Origin: Bacteroidales bacterium UBA3856
GTDB taxonomy: Bacteria > Bacteroidota > Bacteroidia > Bacteroidales > UBA932
NCBI GenBank assembly: GCA_002392525.1
Contig: DGHE01000083.1
Coordinates: 27,440-45,415, forward strand
Reading direction: 5' to 3'
Length of the DNA: 17,976 bases
A model generated the notes under the pieces. That model worked only from the letters and a program-made list of their open reading frames with translations, searched no databases and was not told the origin of the DNA. The first letter of the stretch is position 1. Each line of letters begins with the position of its first letter. Of the stretch, positions 1 to 8,900 are shown one piece after another. A program made the translations under genes and the position numbers.

Positions 1-732
1 GGAGAGGAACACGCGGTTCTCGGGGTTGGAGCTCTTGTGGGCCATGTTGGAGTTGGGATAGAACAGGGCAAAGATCTGGTCTCCGTACACGCAGCCCTTG
101 AGAGTGACCACCTTGCCCCAGATTTTGTCGGAGGCACCGGCGCTCACGGCTGCCTTGAGCGCGTCCTCGGTGAGGACCACCGGAGCGAAGGGCTCGTCCT
201 GGAAGCCACGGAACACGTGCGCTTCGATGATAGCCTGCAAATTGATGTAGGAGGTCTCATACTCGTTGGTAGCGGTCTGGTCTGCGCCCATACCCAGCTG
301 GAGCATACCATTGTAGGCGCCCAGCGTGAGGTTCTGGCACTTCACATACACCCAGGAGCCCACGGGGTACTCGTTATACAGCGAGCTCTTGCCCAGCTTG
401 AGCGTGATGGCAGAACCATCGGCGGAACTCTTGCCGTCCTGGATGTACATTTCGTTGTAGATGTTGCCGCTCTTGTCGGAGGAAATGACCTTGCCCTTGA
501 TCCAGATGTTCTGGTCAATGGTGACGGGACCTGTCTTGTACAGGGCCTTGAGGTCTGCGATGGAAGTGATCTCCTCCAGGCCCTCGGCCTCACGGAGCTG
601 CTCTTCGGTGTAGGGCAGCCTGTAGGCGGCGTCGGGCTGGTTGATGGTGAACACGGGGTCCCACTCTTCCTTCAGACTCTTGCAGGAAGCGACGGCCGCA
701 AGGGCGGCGATAGCAAATAAATACTTTTTCAT
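1..732 (-). CDS. DUF5689-like OB-type lipoprotein, partial (3' end beyond window)
   Basis: The frame is open from the ATG at 730-732 to the left edge (244 codons) with no stop, so the C-terminus is missing. The protein starts MKKYLFAIAALAAVASCKSL. This is a lipoprotein signal with the acylated cysteine at about residue 17, so an outer-membrane lipoprotein is expected. From about residue 50 to 150 it has a beta-rich segment (IWIKGKVISSD, MYIQDGKSS, LTLGAYNGMLQLGM) that I recognise as the Bacteroidota DUF5689 pattern, an OB-like module found with secreted nucleases and TonB receptors. It begins 7 nt after the stop of the TonB-dependent receptor gene and is probably cotranscribed with it. By position it could be the substrate-binding partner of that receptor, in place of SusD; this is inference. 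What follows residue 244 is unknown and could include a further domain. Confidence 0.8.
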   Translation of the reverse strand, partial: MKKYLFAIAALAAVASCKSLKEEWDPVFTINQPDAAYRLPYTEEQLREAEGLEEITSIADLKALYKTGPVTIDQNIWIKGKVISSDKSGNIYNEMYIQDGKSSADGSAITLKLGKSSLYNEYPVGSWVYVKCQNLTLGAYNGMLQLGMGADQTATNEYETSYINLQAIIEAHVFRGFQDEPFAPVVLTEDALKAAVSAGASDKIWGKVVTLKGCVYGDQIFALFYPNSNMAHKSSNPENRVFLS

Positions 733-739
733 AGTGCTC

Positions 740-3655
740 TTAGAATCTGAAGTAAATGTTAAGCATGTAGTTGGTACCGGCCATATAGAAGTACTTGGAA
801 TCGAAACGGTAGTAACGGCTCTTGGAGGCGGTGTTGTCCACCATGCGGGTCTGTTCGTAACCACCGGTCTTCACGCCCTTGTCGTTGAGGATGTTCTTCA
901 CGTTGAGGGAGAAGCCGATCTGGTACTTGCGCTGGATGTACCAGCTCTTTCCAACGGACAGGTTCACCAGCCAGGCGGGTTTGAACTTCTCCTGGGTGGT
1001 CATGTAAGTAACCTCTTCGTCGGTGATGGTATTGTCAAGGCCCGCCACGGCGTAGTCCGTGCGGTACAGCGGGTTCATATCCAGGTAGGCGCGGTCGAAG
1101 TATTCCACGTCGGCATCGATGAACCAGTAGTTGTAATTATAGGAGAGACCCAGGCTGGCGGCAGTCTGCGGCGTGGAAGGCACATAGTGCTTCTGCGTCA
1201 CGGTGCCGTCGGAAAGCTGCGTCTTGGTCCAGTAGGGAACCCACACGTTTTCCATCACGGTCTCGGCGCTGTTGTCCACGGTCTGGGTCATCTTGGGCGT
1301 GGAGGTATATACATACTCACCCAGCGACAGGACACCCTGCAGGGACAGGTTGGGAACCACATAGGTAGGAACCTTGAAGCCAAGCTCCACGCCCATGTGG
1401 CGCTCGTTGATGCCGCTGATGGCAAAGTTGGAGTAGGCATTCTGGAGGTCGTCAAAGGCGCTCATCACCTTGCTCTGGTCCCACATCTTGGTCCAGTAGG
1501 CGGTGGCGCGCACATTGATGCCGTTGCCGCTGAACTGCCAGTTGATGTCGGAGGAGAACGTCTTGGCGGTAGTGAGGTCCTGCACCATGGAGTTGCGGGT
1601 GCGGGGGCTCAGGAACACATTATTGAACTTGGGTGCATCGTTGAAGTAGCCCACGTTGGCATACAGGCGCATGTTGCCGCCGATCACGTAGTTGAGGTTG
1701 AGCTTGCCGGCATAGGTAAAGAAGCGGGCCACCTTGGACTTGCCGAAGGAGGTGGTGACGCTGCCGTCGGGCTCATAGCTGGGTTCGATGGTCTCTCCCG
1801 TTGCGGGATCTGTCATCATGCTGCCGTTGGGGGCAAGGCCCGGGAACAGGCCCTTGCGCACCAGACCGTCACGCCAGAAGCTTTCGTAGCCGATGCGCCC
1901 GCCCACCGTGGCGCTGAAGGGACCGGCCACGAACTTGCCGCTGAGCCAGGCCTCGGCGTTGCGCACCTGGGCATAGTAGTCGTAACCATACTTATCCCCC
2001 ACATGCAGCGTCTGGGCGGCGCCGTTGATGAGGTAGTAATTAAGGTCATTCTGGGTTTTGTACGGCGAGGTGGCAAAGTCGCGCTCGGCGAAGTTGTCCA
2101 CGTTCACGAAGTACTGGCCGCCCAGGAGATCGGCAATCACCTTATAGTACTCGGTACGGTTGATGCGGCCGTTCAGGCCGCCCGTGAGGGTAACCCAGCT
2201 GGCAGGGCGGGCCTTGAAGGTGAAGGCCAGGTTGAGGTCACGCTGGTCCACGCGGCGCTCTTCCTGCACATACTTGGAACGGCCGTCTTCCTGCACGCGG
2301 TTCACATTGTACAGGCGGTCCCAGTCCAGATGCGTCTGGTTGGAGTAGATGTCGGAGTAACGCCACACATTGAGGGCGCTCATGTACTTGTCGGGGTTGT
2401 TGCGGTTGAGGTCCTCCACGTACTCGCCGTCAATGGTGCCGTAGTAGTAGCTGGGCAGGTTGCGGTAGTAGTCCGGACGAGGGTCCTGGGCATCATACCA
2501 GTCCACGGCGGTGTAGCCGTTCTTGCCAAAGCGGTAGAGCAGCGTAGCACTTCCCTCAAACTTGTCGGAGGGCTTGAACTCCCACTGGAAGAGGGCGATG
2601 GGCTCGTGCGTCTTGCGCACGCGGGCGTTGCGCACATGTCCGTTCTGGTATCCCCAGTTGCTGTTGTACATATTGTCTCCCATGAGGTCGTAGACCTCCT
2701 GCGTGGAAGAGTTCTGGGCGCCGCGCTGTCCAGGCGTGCCAAAGAAGGCAAAGCGGATGGTGTTGACATTGTCCAGGACTTTGTCGGCAGCCAGGTAATA
2801 GGCGAAGGAGCGGTAATACACGCCGTTCACCCAGTCGTTGCCGCCCAGGCGGGCGCTCACGTTGGCGGCGAAGGCCCAGCCGTTGTCCTGCACGCCGGTA
2901 GCGTAGGAAGCCATCAGGCGCAGACGGTACAGGGTGCTGTTGGTGAGCACGCTGGCCCGGAGGCCCTTCCGCATCTCGCCGGCCGTACCGAAGATGTTGG
3001 TGAGGCCGTTATAGCCGCCAAAGCCGTAATCGCTGATCTCGGAGCCGTCCACGCTCTCCTTGGCGCGGGTTGCCTCATTGAGGCCGCTCCACAGGGAGAA
3101 GGGGCTGTAACCGGTAATGGCGTCGTTGAGCTTGACACCGGCCAGGAGCACGTCCTGGCTCTCGGAGCTGTAACCGCGGGCGCGGAAACGCACGGCCGAG
3201 AAGTTGAAGCCGGCGATGCTGTTGAACACGTCGTTGCTGCCGAACAGGATGGTGGGGTTGTCACTGTAACCGCTGTCGTCCAGGTCGAAGGCCGCGAAGG
3301 AGTCGTCATCTACCTCGGACACCTGCGAAACCGCCGTAACGGAGAGGTTGAACATGTTCTTGACGTAGCCGTCGTTCACGGTCACCTGCACCTGGCTGTC
3401 CAGGAAATCGGGGGCCTGGATGAGGAGGGTGTACATACCGTCCGGCAGGTCCGGGATGAGGAAGGTACCGTCCTGGGCCGATGTGGCCGTAGCTACCTCG
3501 GCGGCGCCGTTCATGAGCACCAGGCGGGCTTTTTCCACGGGCACGCGGCCGTTGCGGTTAACCACCGTACCCTTCACGCCACCGGTGGGCGCCTGTGCAA
3601 ACAGGGCCACGGAGCCAAGAAGGGCGGCAAAAGCCAGAATAATACGTTTAGTCAT
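740..3655 (-). CDS. TonB-dependent outer-membrane receptor (971 aa)
   Basis: This is an energised outer-membrane importer. The signal peptide MTKRIILAFAALLGSVALFA is followed by a carboxypeptidase-regulatory-like beta-sandwich at about residues 25-110 (GGVKGTVVNRNGRVPVEKARL, then GTFLIPDLPDGMYTLLIQ). A plug-like region follows at about 125-245 (RFRARGYSSESQDVLLAGV, LNDAITG). The rest is a long aromatic-rich beta-barrel that ends YMLNIYFRF, with the terminal phenylalanine typical of outer-membrane barrels. It starts 6 nt after the EEP nuclease stop and is followed 7 nt later by the DUF5689-like lipoprotein. No SusD gene is adjacent within the window. The substrate cannot be read from the sequence; linkage to two nucleases suggests nucleic-acid fragments or nucleotides. 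Family assignment is firm, substrate is inferred. Confidence 0.9.
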   Translation of the reverse strand: MTKRIILAFAALLGSVALFAQAPTGGVKGTVVNRNGRVPVEKARLVLMNGAAEVATATSAQDGTFLIPDLPDGMYTLLIQAPDFLDSQVQVTVNDGYVKNMFNLSVTAVSQVSEVDDDSFAAFDLDDSGYSDNPTILFGSNDVFNSIAGFNFSAVRFRARGYSSESQDVLLAGVKLNDAITGYSPFSLWSGLNEATRAKESVDGSEISDYGFGGYNGLTNIFGTAGEMRKGLRASVLTNSTLYRLRLMASYATGVQDNGWAFAANVSARLGGNDWVNGVYYRSFAYYLAADKVLDNVNTIRFAFFGTPGQRGAQNSSTQEVYDLMGDNMYNSNWGYQNGHVRNARVRKTHEPIALFQWEFKPSDKFEGSATLLYRFGKNGYTAVDWYDAQDPRPDYYRNLPSYYYGTIDGEYVEDLNRNNPDKYMSALNVWRYSDIYSNQTHLDWDRLYNVNRVQEDGRSKYVQEERRVDQRDLNLAFTFKARPASWVTLTGGLNGRINRTEYYKVIADLLGGQYFVNVDNFAERDFATSPYKTQNDLNYYLINGAAQTLHVGDKYGYDYYAQVRNAEAWLSGKFVAGPFSATVGGRIGYESFWRDGLVRKGLFPGLAPNGSMMTDPATGETIEPSYEPDGSVTTSFGKSKVARFFTYAGKLNLNYVIGGNMRLYANVGYFNDAPKFNNVFLSPRTRNSMVQDLTTAKTFSSDINWQFSGNGINVRATAYWTKMWDQSKVMSAFDDLQNAYSNFAISGINERHMGVELGFKVPTYVVPNLSLQGVLSLGEYVYTSTPKMTQTVDNSAETVMENVWVPYWTKTQLSDGTVTQKHYVPSTPQTAASLGLSYNYNYWFIDADVEYFDRAYLDMNPLYRTDYAVAGLDNTITDEEVTYMTTQEKFKPAWLVNLSVGKSWYIQRKYQIGFSLNVKNILNDKGVKTGGYEQTRMVDNTASKSRYYRFDSKYFYMAGTNYMLNIYFRF

Positions 3656-3661
3656 ATTGCG

Positions 3662-4744
3662 TTACTTTTTGATAACAATGTAGGTGGGATAGTGGTCGGA
3701 GAAGCCGCCCACGAACGCACCGTTGGAGAAAGTGCGGAACGGGGTTCCCTTGTACTGTCCCGTCTGATTGGTCATGTACGGCTTGTGGAACACGCGGCCG
3801 TAGTACTTGCCCTTCACGATGGGCTGGATCCGGAACGTACCCTTGGCAGCGTTGGCCAAGGCGTTGTTGACCATCACGATATCGAAGATGTTGCCTTCTC
3901 CCCTGTAGTAAAGGGAGCTGTAGCCAGCCTTGATCATGCTCAGGAAAGGATCGAAGAAATCTTCGTCGGTGGTTTCGCCGATGGTCTCCTTACCGCGGAG
4001 GAACTCCGTCATGGAGACGTCGGTGGGGTTGTCGTTCATATCGCCCATCACCACGATCTTGATGCCCGGGAACTCTTTCTGGAGCTCCATGGCGCGCTGA
4101 TAGATGATCTCGGCGCCGCGGGGACGCAGATCGGCCCCCTTGCCGCCCAGACGGGAAGGAAGGTGCGCCACGAAGAAGGCGAACATTTCCCCGTCGATGG
4201 TGCCGCGCACCATGAGAACGTCACGGGTGCGGAAGGCATCCTTCTCTTCCTGGGACCAGGCGCTCCAGTCAATGCGGGAAGGAGCGAAGGTGAAGGGGAT
4301 GCTCTCACTGGCCTCCACCTTGAGGACTTCGGGCCGATAGAGGAGGGCCACATCCACACCGCGGCGGTCGGGGCCGTCATAGTGGACAATCTGGTAGTTG
4401 GCCTTGGCGATGGCGGGTTCCACCACCAGGTCTTCCAGCACATGGCGGTTCTCGATCTCGGAGACGCCCAGCACGGCATGCCAGGCTTTGTTGTCCTTAG
4501 CCATATCGGCAATCACCTTGGCCATGTTCTGCTGCTTTTTGGCATACTTGGCCTCGGTCCATTCATTGGCGCCGTCGGGCAGGTATTCGTAGTCGTTCTT
4601 GCCCTCGTCGTGATAGGTGTCGAACAGGTTCTCCAGATTGTAGAAACCAATCACGTAGGATTTCCCGTTCTGCGCACCGGCATTCCATCCCACAAGGAGA
4701 AGGAGCGCTGCAAGGGCTATGTTTACGAGTCTTTTCATATTCAT
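3662..4744 (-). CDS. Secreted endonuclease/exonuclease/phosphatase (EEP) family nuclease
   Basis: This is a metal-dependent phosphodiesterase of the DNase I/EEP superfamily, 360 aa from the chosen start. A Sec signal peptide ends near residue 25 (LLLLVGWNAGAQ) and lacks a lipobox cysteine, so the enzyme is probably periplasmic or released. The catalytic set is visible: YNLENLFD at 35-42 with Asn36, Glu96 in VSEIENR, His194 in VAHLPSRLGG, Asp235 and Asn237 in VVMGDMNDNP, and the closing Asp350-His351 in GGFSDHYPTY. The frame is open further upstream to 4915, but that extension lies inside the NUC1 gene and would bury the signal peptide. The ATG at 4742-4744 gives a 10-nt gap to the previous stop; an ATG six bases further on, at 4736-4738, is equally possible. 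Nuclease activity rather than sugar or lipid phosphatase activity is favoured by the adjacent NUC1 enzyme. Confidence 0.9.
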   Translation of the reverse strand: MNMKRLVNIALAALLLLVGWNAGAQNGKSYVIGFYNLENLFDTYHDEGKNDYEYLPDGANEWTEAKYAKKQQNMAKVIADMAKDNKAWHAVLGVSEIENRHVLEDLVVEPAIAKANYQIVHYDGPDRRGVDVALLYRPEVLKVEASESIPFTFAPSRIDWSAWSQEEKDAFRTRDVLMVRGTIDGEMFAFFVAHLPSRLGGKGADLRPRGAEIIYQRAMELQKEFPGIKIVVMGDMNDNPTDVSMTEFLRGKETIGETTDEDFFDPFLSMIKAGYSSLYYRGEGNIFDIVMVNNALANAAKGTFRIQPIVKGKYYGRVFHKPYMTNQTGQYKGTPFRTFSNGAFVGGFSDHYPTYIVIKK

Positions 4745-4754
4745 TTCAGTATCA

Positions 4755-5939
4755 TTAATTCCAGAACTGTGCATTGGGTGCAGCGGCTTCCAGCTGGGTT
4801 GATAGGTCAGGATAGCGTTTGGCAAAATTGGCAAAGAAATCAATGCCGGTTTTCTGCTCCAGTTCATCAACCGAAATACGGTAAGAAGACGGATTGGCCG
4901 TAGAAATACTTGCATTGTGAGGCAGGTAAAATGCCGCCATCATATATCCTTTTTTGTCGCTCGGGTTGGCTTTAACAGCACTAGCATGGCCTCCTGAATA
5001 AAGCATTGCCTTATAGTAGTGGGTGGGAACCGTAATTCTCTTTCCATTTCCGGAGTAGACATAAGTGGATGATCCAGCCACAACACACCCAGTCACTACA
5101 TAAAGCGTGTCGGCTTGCTTAGCATAGCCCCTCACCTTCCCCTCCAGGGTAGCCCAAATACCACTATTGAAAGAGCTTTGCTGAGGTGTCATGTTCGTAG
5201 GATAGAAAGTCGACACATTCGCATCATTATTCAGTCGGTCGGCCGAGGGAATCTGGTGCCCACGATCATAAACAGGATCACTATAGTACCGAGAATACCC
5301 CTCTGCCGATCTGCTAGCAGACCTTGTTATATCATACTGCTTGTCTGCAGAGAGAAGAGGATCATATCCCCAGGCGTTTGTTCTATTTCCCGAGCCAATC
5401 AGGTTATTATTCAAAGGATACGCAACCCACAGAGAAACTCTGTGATCATAATCCCAGTAACCGGACCAATTGCGGGCATCACCCTTAATCTTGGAGGTGT
5501 ACTTGCCACCCTGCATGTTGTGGATAAGCAGTTCTCTTCTGTCATCTTCTTCCATTGCCGGTAACTCCAGCCATTCCGGAGCCACTCCCTTTCCAGCCTG
5601 TGCTATAGACACCCTGGCAGGGGTGCCCGAGGCAGGCGTAAGGATAATGGTGAGCCTACGAACTTCTGCATCCGAGTTCTTCTCATAACTTAAGATGGCA
5701 TTGTTTACACTGCCACTCCCAGTCGAAGGAGAGACCTTTGCCCAATCTGCCGTCCCTTCCGGGAACTCAACAGATAACGCCCATGTGCCACTCGCAATCA
5801 CACCGAAGAAAACGCTGCCAGCATCGGCCGACAAATATTCACTGTTTTCCCGCAGCTTGATGGCCACTTCGTCCCTCTTCTGGCAGCCGGCGAGGGCTGT
5901 CAGAAGGACGAGGACGAGAATGGACAGTTTTCTGGACAT
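4755..5939 (-). CDS. BACON-domain lipoprotein with DNA/RNA non-specific endonuclease (NUC1) domain
   Basis: This is a 394-aa lipoprotein nuclease. The signal MSRKLSILVLVLLTALAGCQ carries a lipobox with Cys19. Residues about 25-115 resemble a BACON domain (WAKVSPSTGSGS, then RRLTIILTPAS and VSIAQAG). Residues about 155-385 form a Serratia-type His-Me finger nuclease. DRGHQIPSADR at 225-235 provides the general base His228. NMTPQQSSFNSGIWATLE at 249-266 supplies Asn258 and Glu266, whose spacings from the histidine (30 and 38) match His89, Asn119 and Glu127 of Serratia nuclease. The enzyme should cut single- and double-stranded DNA and RNA without specificity, with Mg2+. The frame extends to a GTG at 5945, but the ATG at 5937-5939 gives a normal lipoprotein signal and a 9-nt gap. 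Much of the gene is AT-richer than its neighbours, hinting at separate acquisition. Confidence 0.93.
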   Translation of the reverse strand: MSRKLSILVLVLLTALAGCQKRDEVAIKLRENSEYLSADAGSVFFGVIASGTWALSVEFPEGTADWAKVSPSTGSGSVNNAILSYEKNSDAEVRRLTIILTPASGTPARVSIAQAGKGVAPEWLELPAMEEDDRRELLIHNMQGGKYTSKIKGDARNWSGYWDYDHRVSLWVAYPLNNNLIGSGNRTNAWGYDPLLSADKQYDITRSASRSAEGYSRYYSDPVYDRGHQIPSADRLNNDANVSTFYPTNMTPQQSSFNSGIWATLEGKVRGYAKQADTLYVVTGCVVAGSSTYVYSGNGKRITVPTHYYKAMLYSGGHASAVKANPSDKKGYMMAAFYLPHNASISTANPSSYRISVDELEQKTGIDFFANFAKRYPDLSTQLEAAAPNAQFWN

Positions 5940-5948
5940 AAACACTTA

Positions 5949-8900
5949 CTATTCGGCCACTTTGTAAGTTACGGAATTAACCTGCACAAAACCGTTGGCT
6001 GTGTGAGAAACGCAGTCAAACTCGATCTTATAGTAACGGTTGGCCTGAGGAGAAGAAATGGTGAGTTTGTTGTCTCCCGCTTTCGGGCTCGTCAGGATTA
6101 CGCCGCCTGCATCCGTCGAGAAATCGGCTTCCGTAGAGATATAGAGTTTAACCTTGTTTACCTTGTTGGCTACGATGCTTGCGATATTCACCACAATCTC
6201 GGAAACAGCGAAGGTGGGGGCTTCGTTCAGGATGATGCTGGCCACGGAATCGTTGTTCTTACGGCCGCAGCGGATGTTGGTCCAATTCCAGTTGTTGTTG
6301 TTGAAGTTGGAGATGCTCCAGCTGTTGTCGCCGATCTTGGCCGTCCAGGTGTCTGTATAGGAACCCACCTTATTTTTGTCCTTGTTCTCATCCGGGAAGG
6401 TGAGGACAATGTCCTTGGGCGCTTCGCTGTACTCTTCGGCCTTGGTGGCGATAATGTACTTGGTGGTGGCGCTGTTCTTGGTGTAGGAGCCGCCGAAATA
6501 ACCGGTGATGACAGCTTTCTTGCCATCCAGGGCAGCGAGTCCCAGGGCGCCGGGAGCGTCGGTCACCTGGAGAGCGGCGGTAGCGCCCTCGACGGTGACG
6601 GTCACTTTGCTGTCGGCCACAGCCACGGAGGCAAGCACCTTCACGAAGGCGTTCACCTTAGCGGCGTAGCTGTCAAAGTCGGCGGTGATGTCCGTAGCGT
6701 CGGGATAAGTAACCGTGTTGCCGCTGGAAATCACCTCAACCTCTGCGTTCTTGTTAATCTGGAACAGGCCGTTGTAGGCACCGGCCGTTCCCATCACCGT
6801 CACCTTGTCGCCGATGGCGGCCATGGTGGCAGGCTGATATACATATACGTTGTTGGTTCCGTCGGTTACCACGAAGCTCTTGGTGGTAACTGCAGAGACC
6901 AGGCCCTCGAAGTAGGCATCGGCATTCTTTGCAAGGGCGATGATCTTGGAGAGATCCTTCTCGGGATCCTTGAAGGTCTTCTTGCCGTTCCAGAGGACCA
7001 GCTCACCCTCGGTGAGGGCCGGGAGCGTGCTGTACTCGGTGACGGTACCCTTGAGGATAACCTCGTCCAGCCAGTCAAGAGGCTCGGAGCCGTCGAAGGC
7101 GGCGCCCTTGAAGGACTTGGCCTTCACCACGGTGAGTTTGCCGTCGGTGGTGCCGTCCATGAGCTCGAAGGAAGCAGCGCCATTCTTGATGGCGATGTCC
7201 TTACCTACAACGGCCTTCACGTAATACTCCTTGCCGGTAAGGTCTGCATCCTTGGCAGCGATGAGGGCATCGGCCACGGTGAACGGGCTCTCGAGGGTGC
7301 CTTCGTTGACGGGCTTCGCGGGCGTGTCACCGCCGGGGGTGTCACCGCCGGGGGTGTCGCCACCAGAAGTCTTCTTGGCATGCACGCCGAAGAGGAAAGC
7401 ACGGTAGCCGGTATTGGCATCGGCTATGGTTTCCACTTTCACGGTGGTCTCCACGGCCAAAGCGCTGCCCAGCGATACGGTGTAATGGTCGGAATCTGCA
7501 ACCGTCATGGAATAAGGAGAGGTATTTGTCGCGCCATCGTTAGCGACCACATTCACCTTCTTGACAGTCTCGCCAATGGTGAACTGGAGCGTAGCATCTT
7601 TCCCCTTCCAGCCAACGGCAAAGAATTCAATCTCTACGGTACCGGCAGGAAGAACAATGGAGCCATTACCATAGGCACTGCCCTTACCGTACTTGATATG
7701 CTTGACATTTTCGTAAGTGGTTCCGTTATAAGTAACGGTGAGCTTACCATCATCGTAAGCGTTGGTGCCGGCAATCATGGTAACATTGGTTTCCATGATG
7801 CCCACTTCGTCTCCGCCAGGACCGGGAGTGGGAGGAACCTCGCCGCCGGCATTCACGCTGTACAGATAGGCAGCGCCCTTGCCGGCCGTCTCGGCCGTGG
7901 TGTTGTACTTGGCAAGAGGTCCGTAGATGACAACCTCGTCACCCACCTTCACGTCGGTATCTTTGGTGGCATCGAAGGTAGCGCCGGCCAGGTAGTTGAT
8001 CTGGTAGGCCTCGAATTCCTTGTCGGCGGCTTCCTTGCCGTCGTCGGTGATGTAGAAGGAAGCCTGGTGGTATTTGGCATCGGCAGCGAAGTTCTGGTCT
8101 ACGCCGCTCTTCTGATAGAAACGCTGGATGATACCCTTCACATAGTACTTGGTGTCACCCGTATTGCTGTTGCCTTCGATGTTTGCCATGATCCAGGCAT
8201 TGGCCTCGGAGGCGGTGAAAGCGGTCTCAGGGGTGAGACCGTCGTGCTCAATGGGAGTGGGAGGGACCACGGTGCCGCCGTCCGTGACACCGTTGAGGCT
8301 GTAGATATAGCTGGCGCCCTTGCCGGAAGTCTCCAGCGTGGTGCCGTAGTTGCTCACATACTTGGTGACGGGGCCGTAGACGATGACCTCGTCGCCCACC
8401 TTGATATCGGTGTCTCCGGTAACCCACTTGCGGTTACCCAGATAATACGTCTGATAGATGTAGAATTCGCCGGTGGCATCTTCGGAATCGGTGATATAGA
8501 AAGAGGCGTTGCCATAGTCTCCGCTGTTGGCGAAGGTCTGGTCCACGTTCTTGCTCACGGCAATCTTGGAGATCTTACCCTTCATGTAGTAGCTCTCCGT
8601 AGACACGGCGTTGTCGGCCAGGGCAGCAGCCACGGCGGCAATACCGGCGGGATTGTACGGGTCTTCCAGGGTACCGGTACCCTTCGGGGTGCCTTCTCCG
8701 CCCTGGCCGCTGTCGTCACCGCCACGGTTCACGCCATTGAGGCTGTAGACAAAGGATGCGCCCTTGCTAACGGTCTCGGGGGTATTACCTTTATAATTAT
8801 AGATTTTACCGTAGATGATGACTTCGTCCTTTTCCTTGATGTCGGGGTTGTTGTCTCCCTTGGTCCACTTCACGTTGCCCAGATAGTAGGTCTGGTACAC

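Noticed and set aside
641..4903. Very long plus-strand open frame (1420 codons) opposite the receptor and EEP genes
   Set aside because: It is rich in Val, Gly, His and Ala as expected for an antisense frame of GC-rich genes, has no recognisable domain, and runs across three gene boundaries on the other strand. The minus-strand proteins have signal peptides and family motifs.
4745..4915. N-terminal extension of the EEP nuclease by 57 codons
   Set aside because: It lies within the C-terminal coding part of the NUC1 gene and would put a hydrophobic signal peptide in the middle of the protein.
5940..5945. GTG start two codons upstream for the NUC1 gene
   Set aside because: The ATG at 5937-5939 gives a standard lipoprotein signal and normal gene spacing. 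GTG starts are less common, and nothing in the sequence favours it.
7321..7365. Short direct repeats as a CRISPR or regulatory array
   Set aside because: The units are adjacent without spacers, in frame, and encode a simple GGDTP protein linker.
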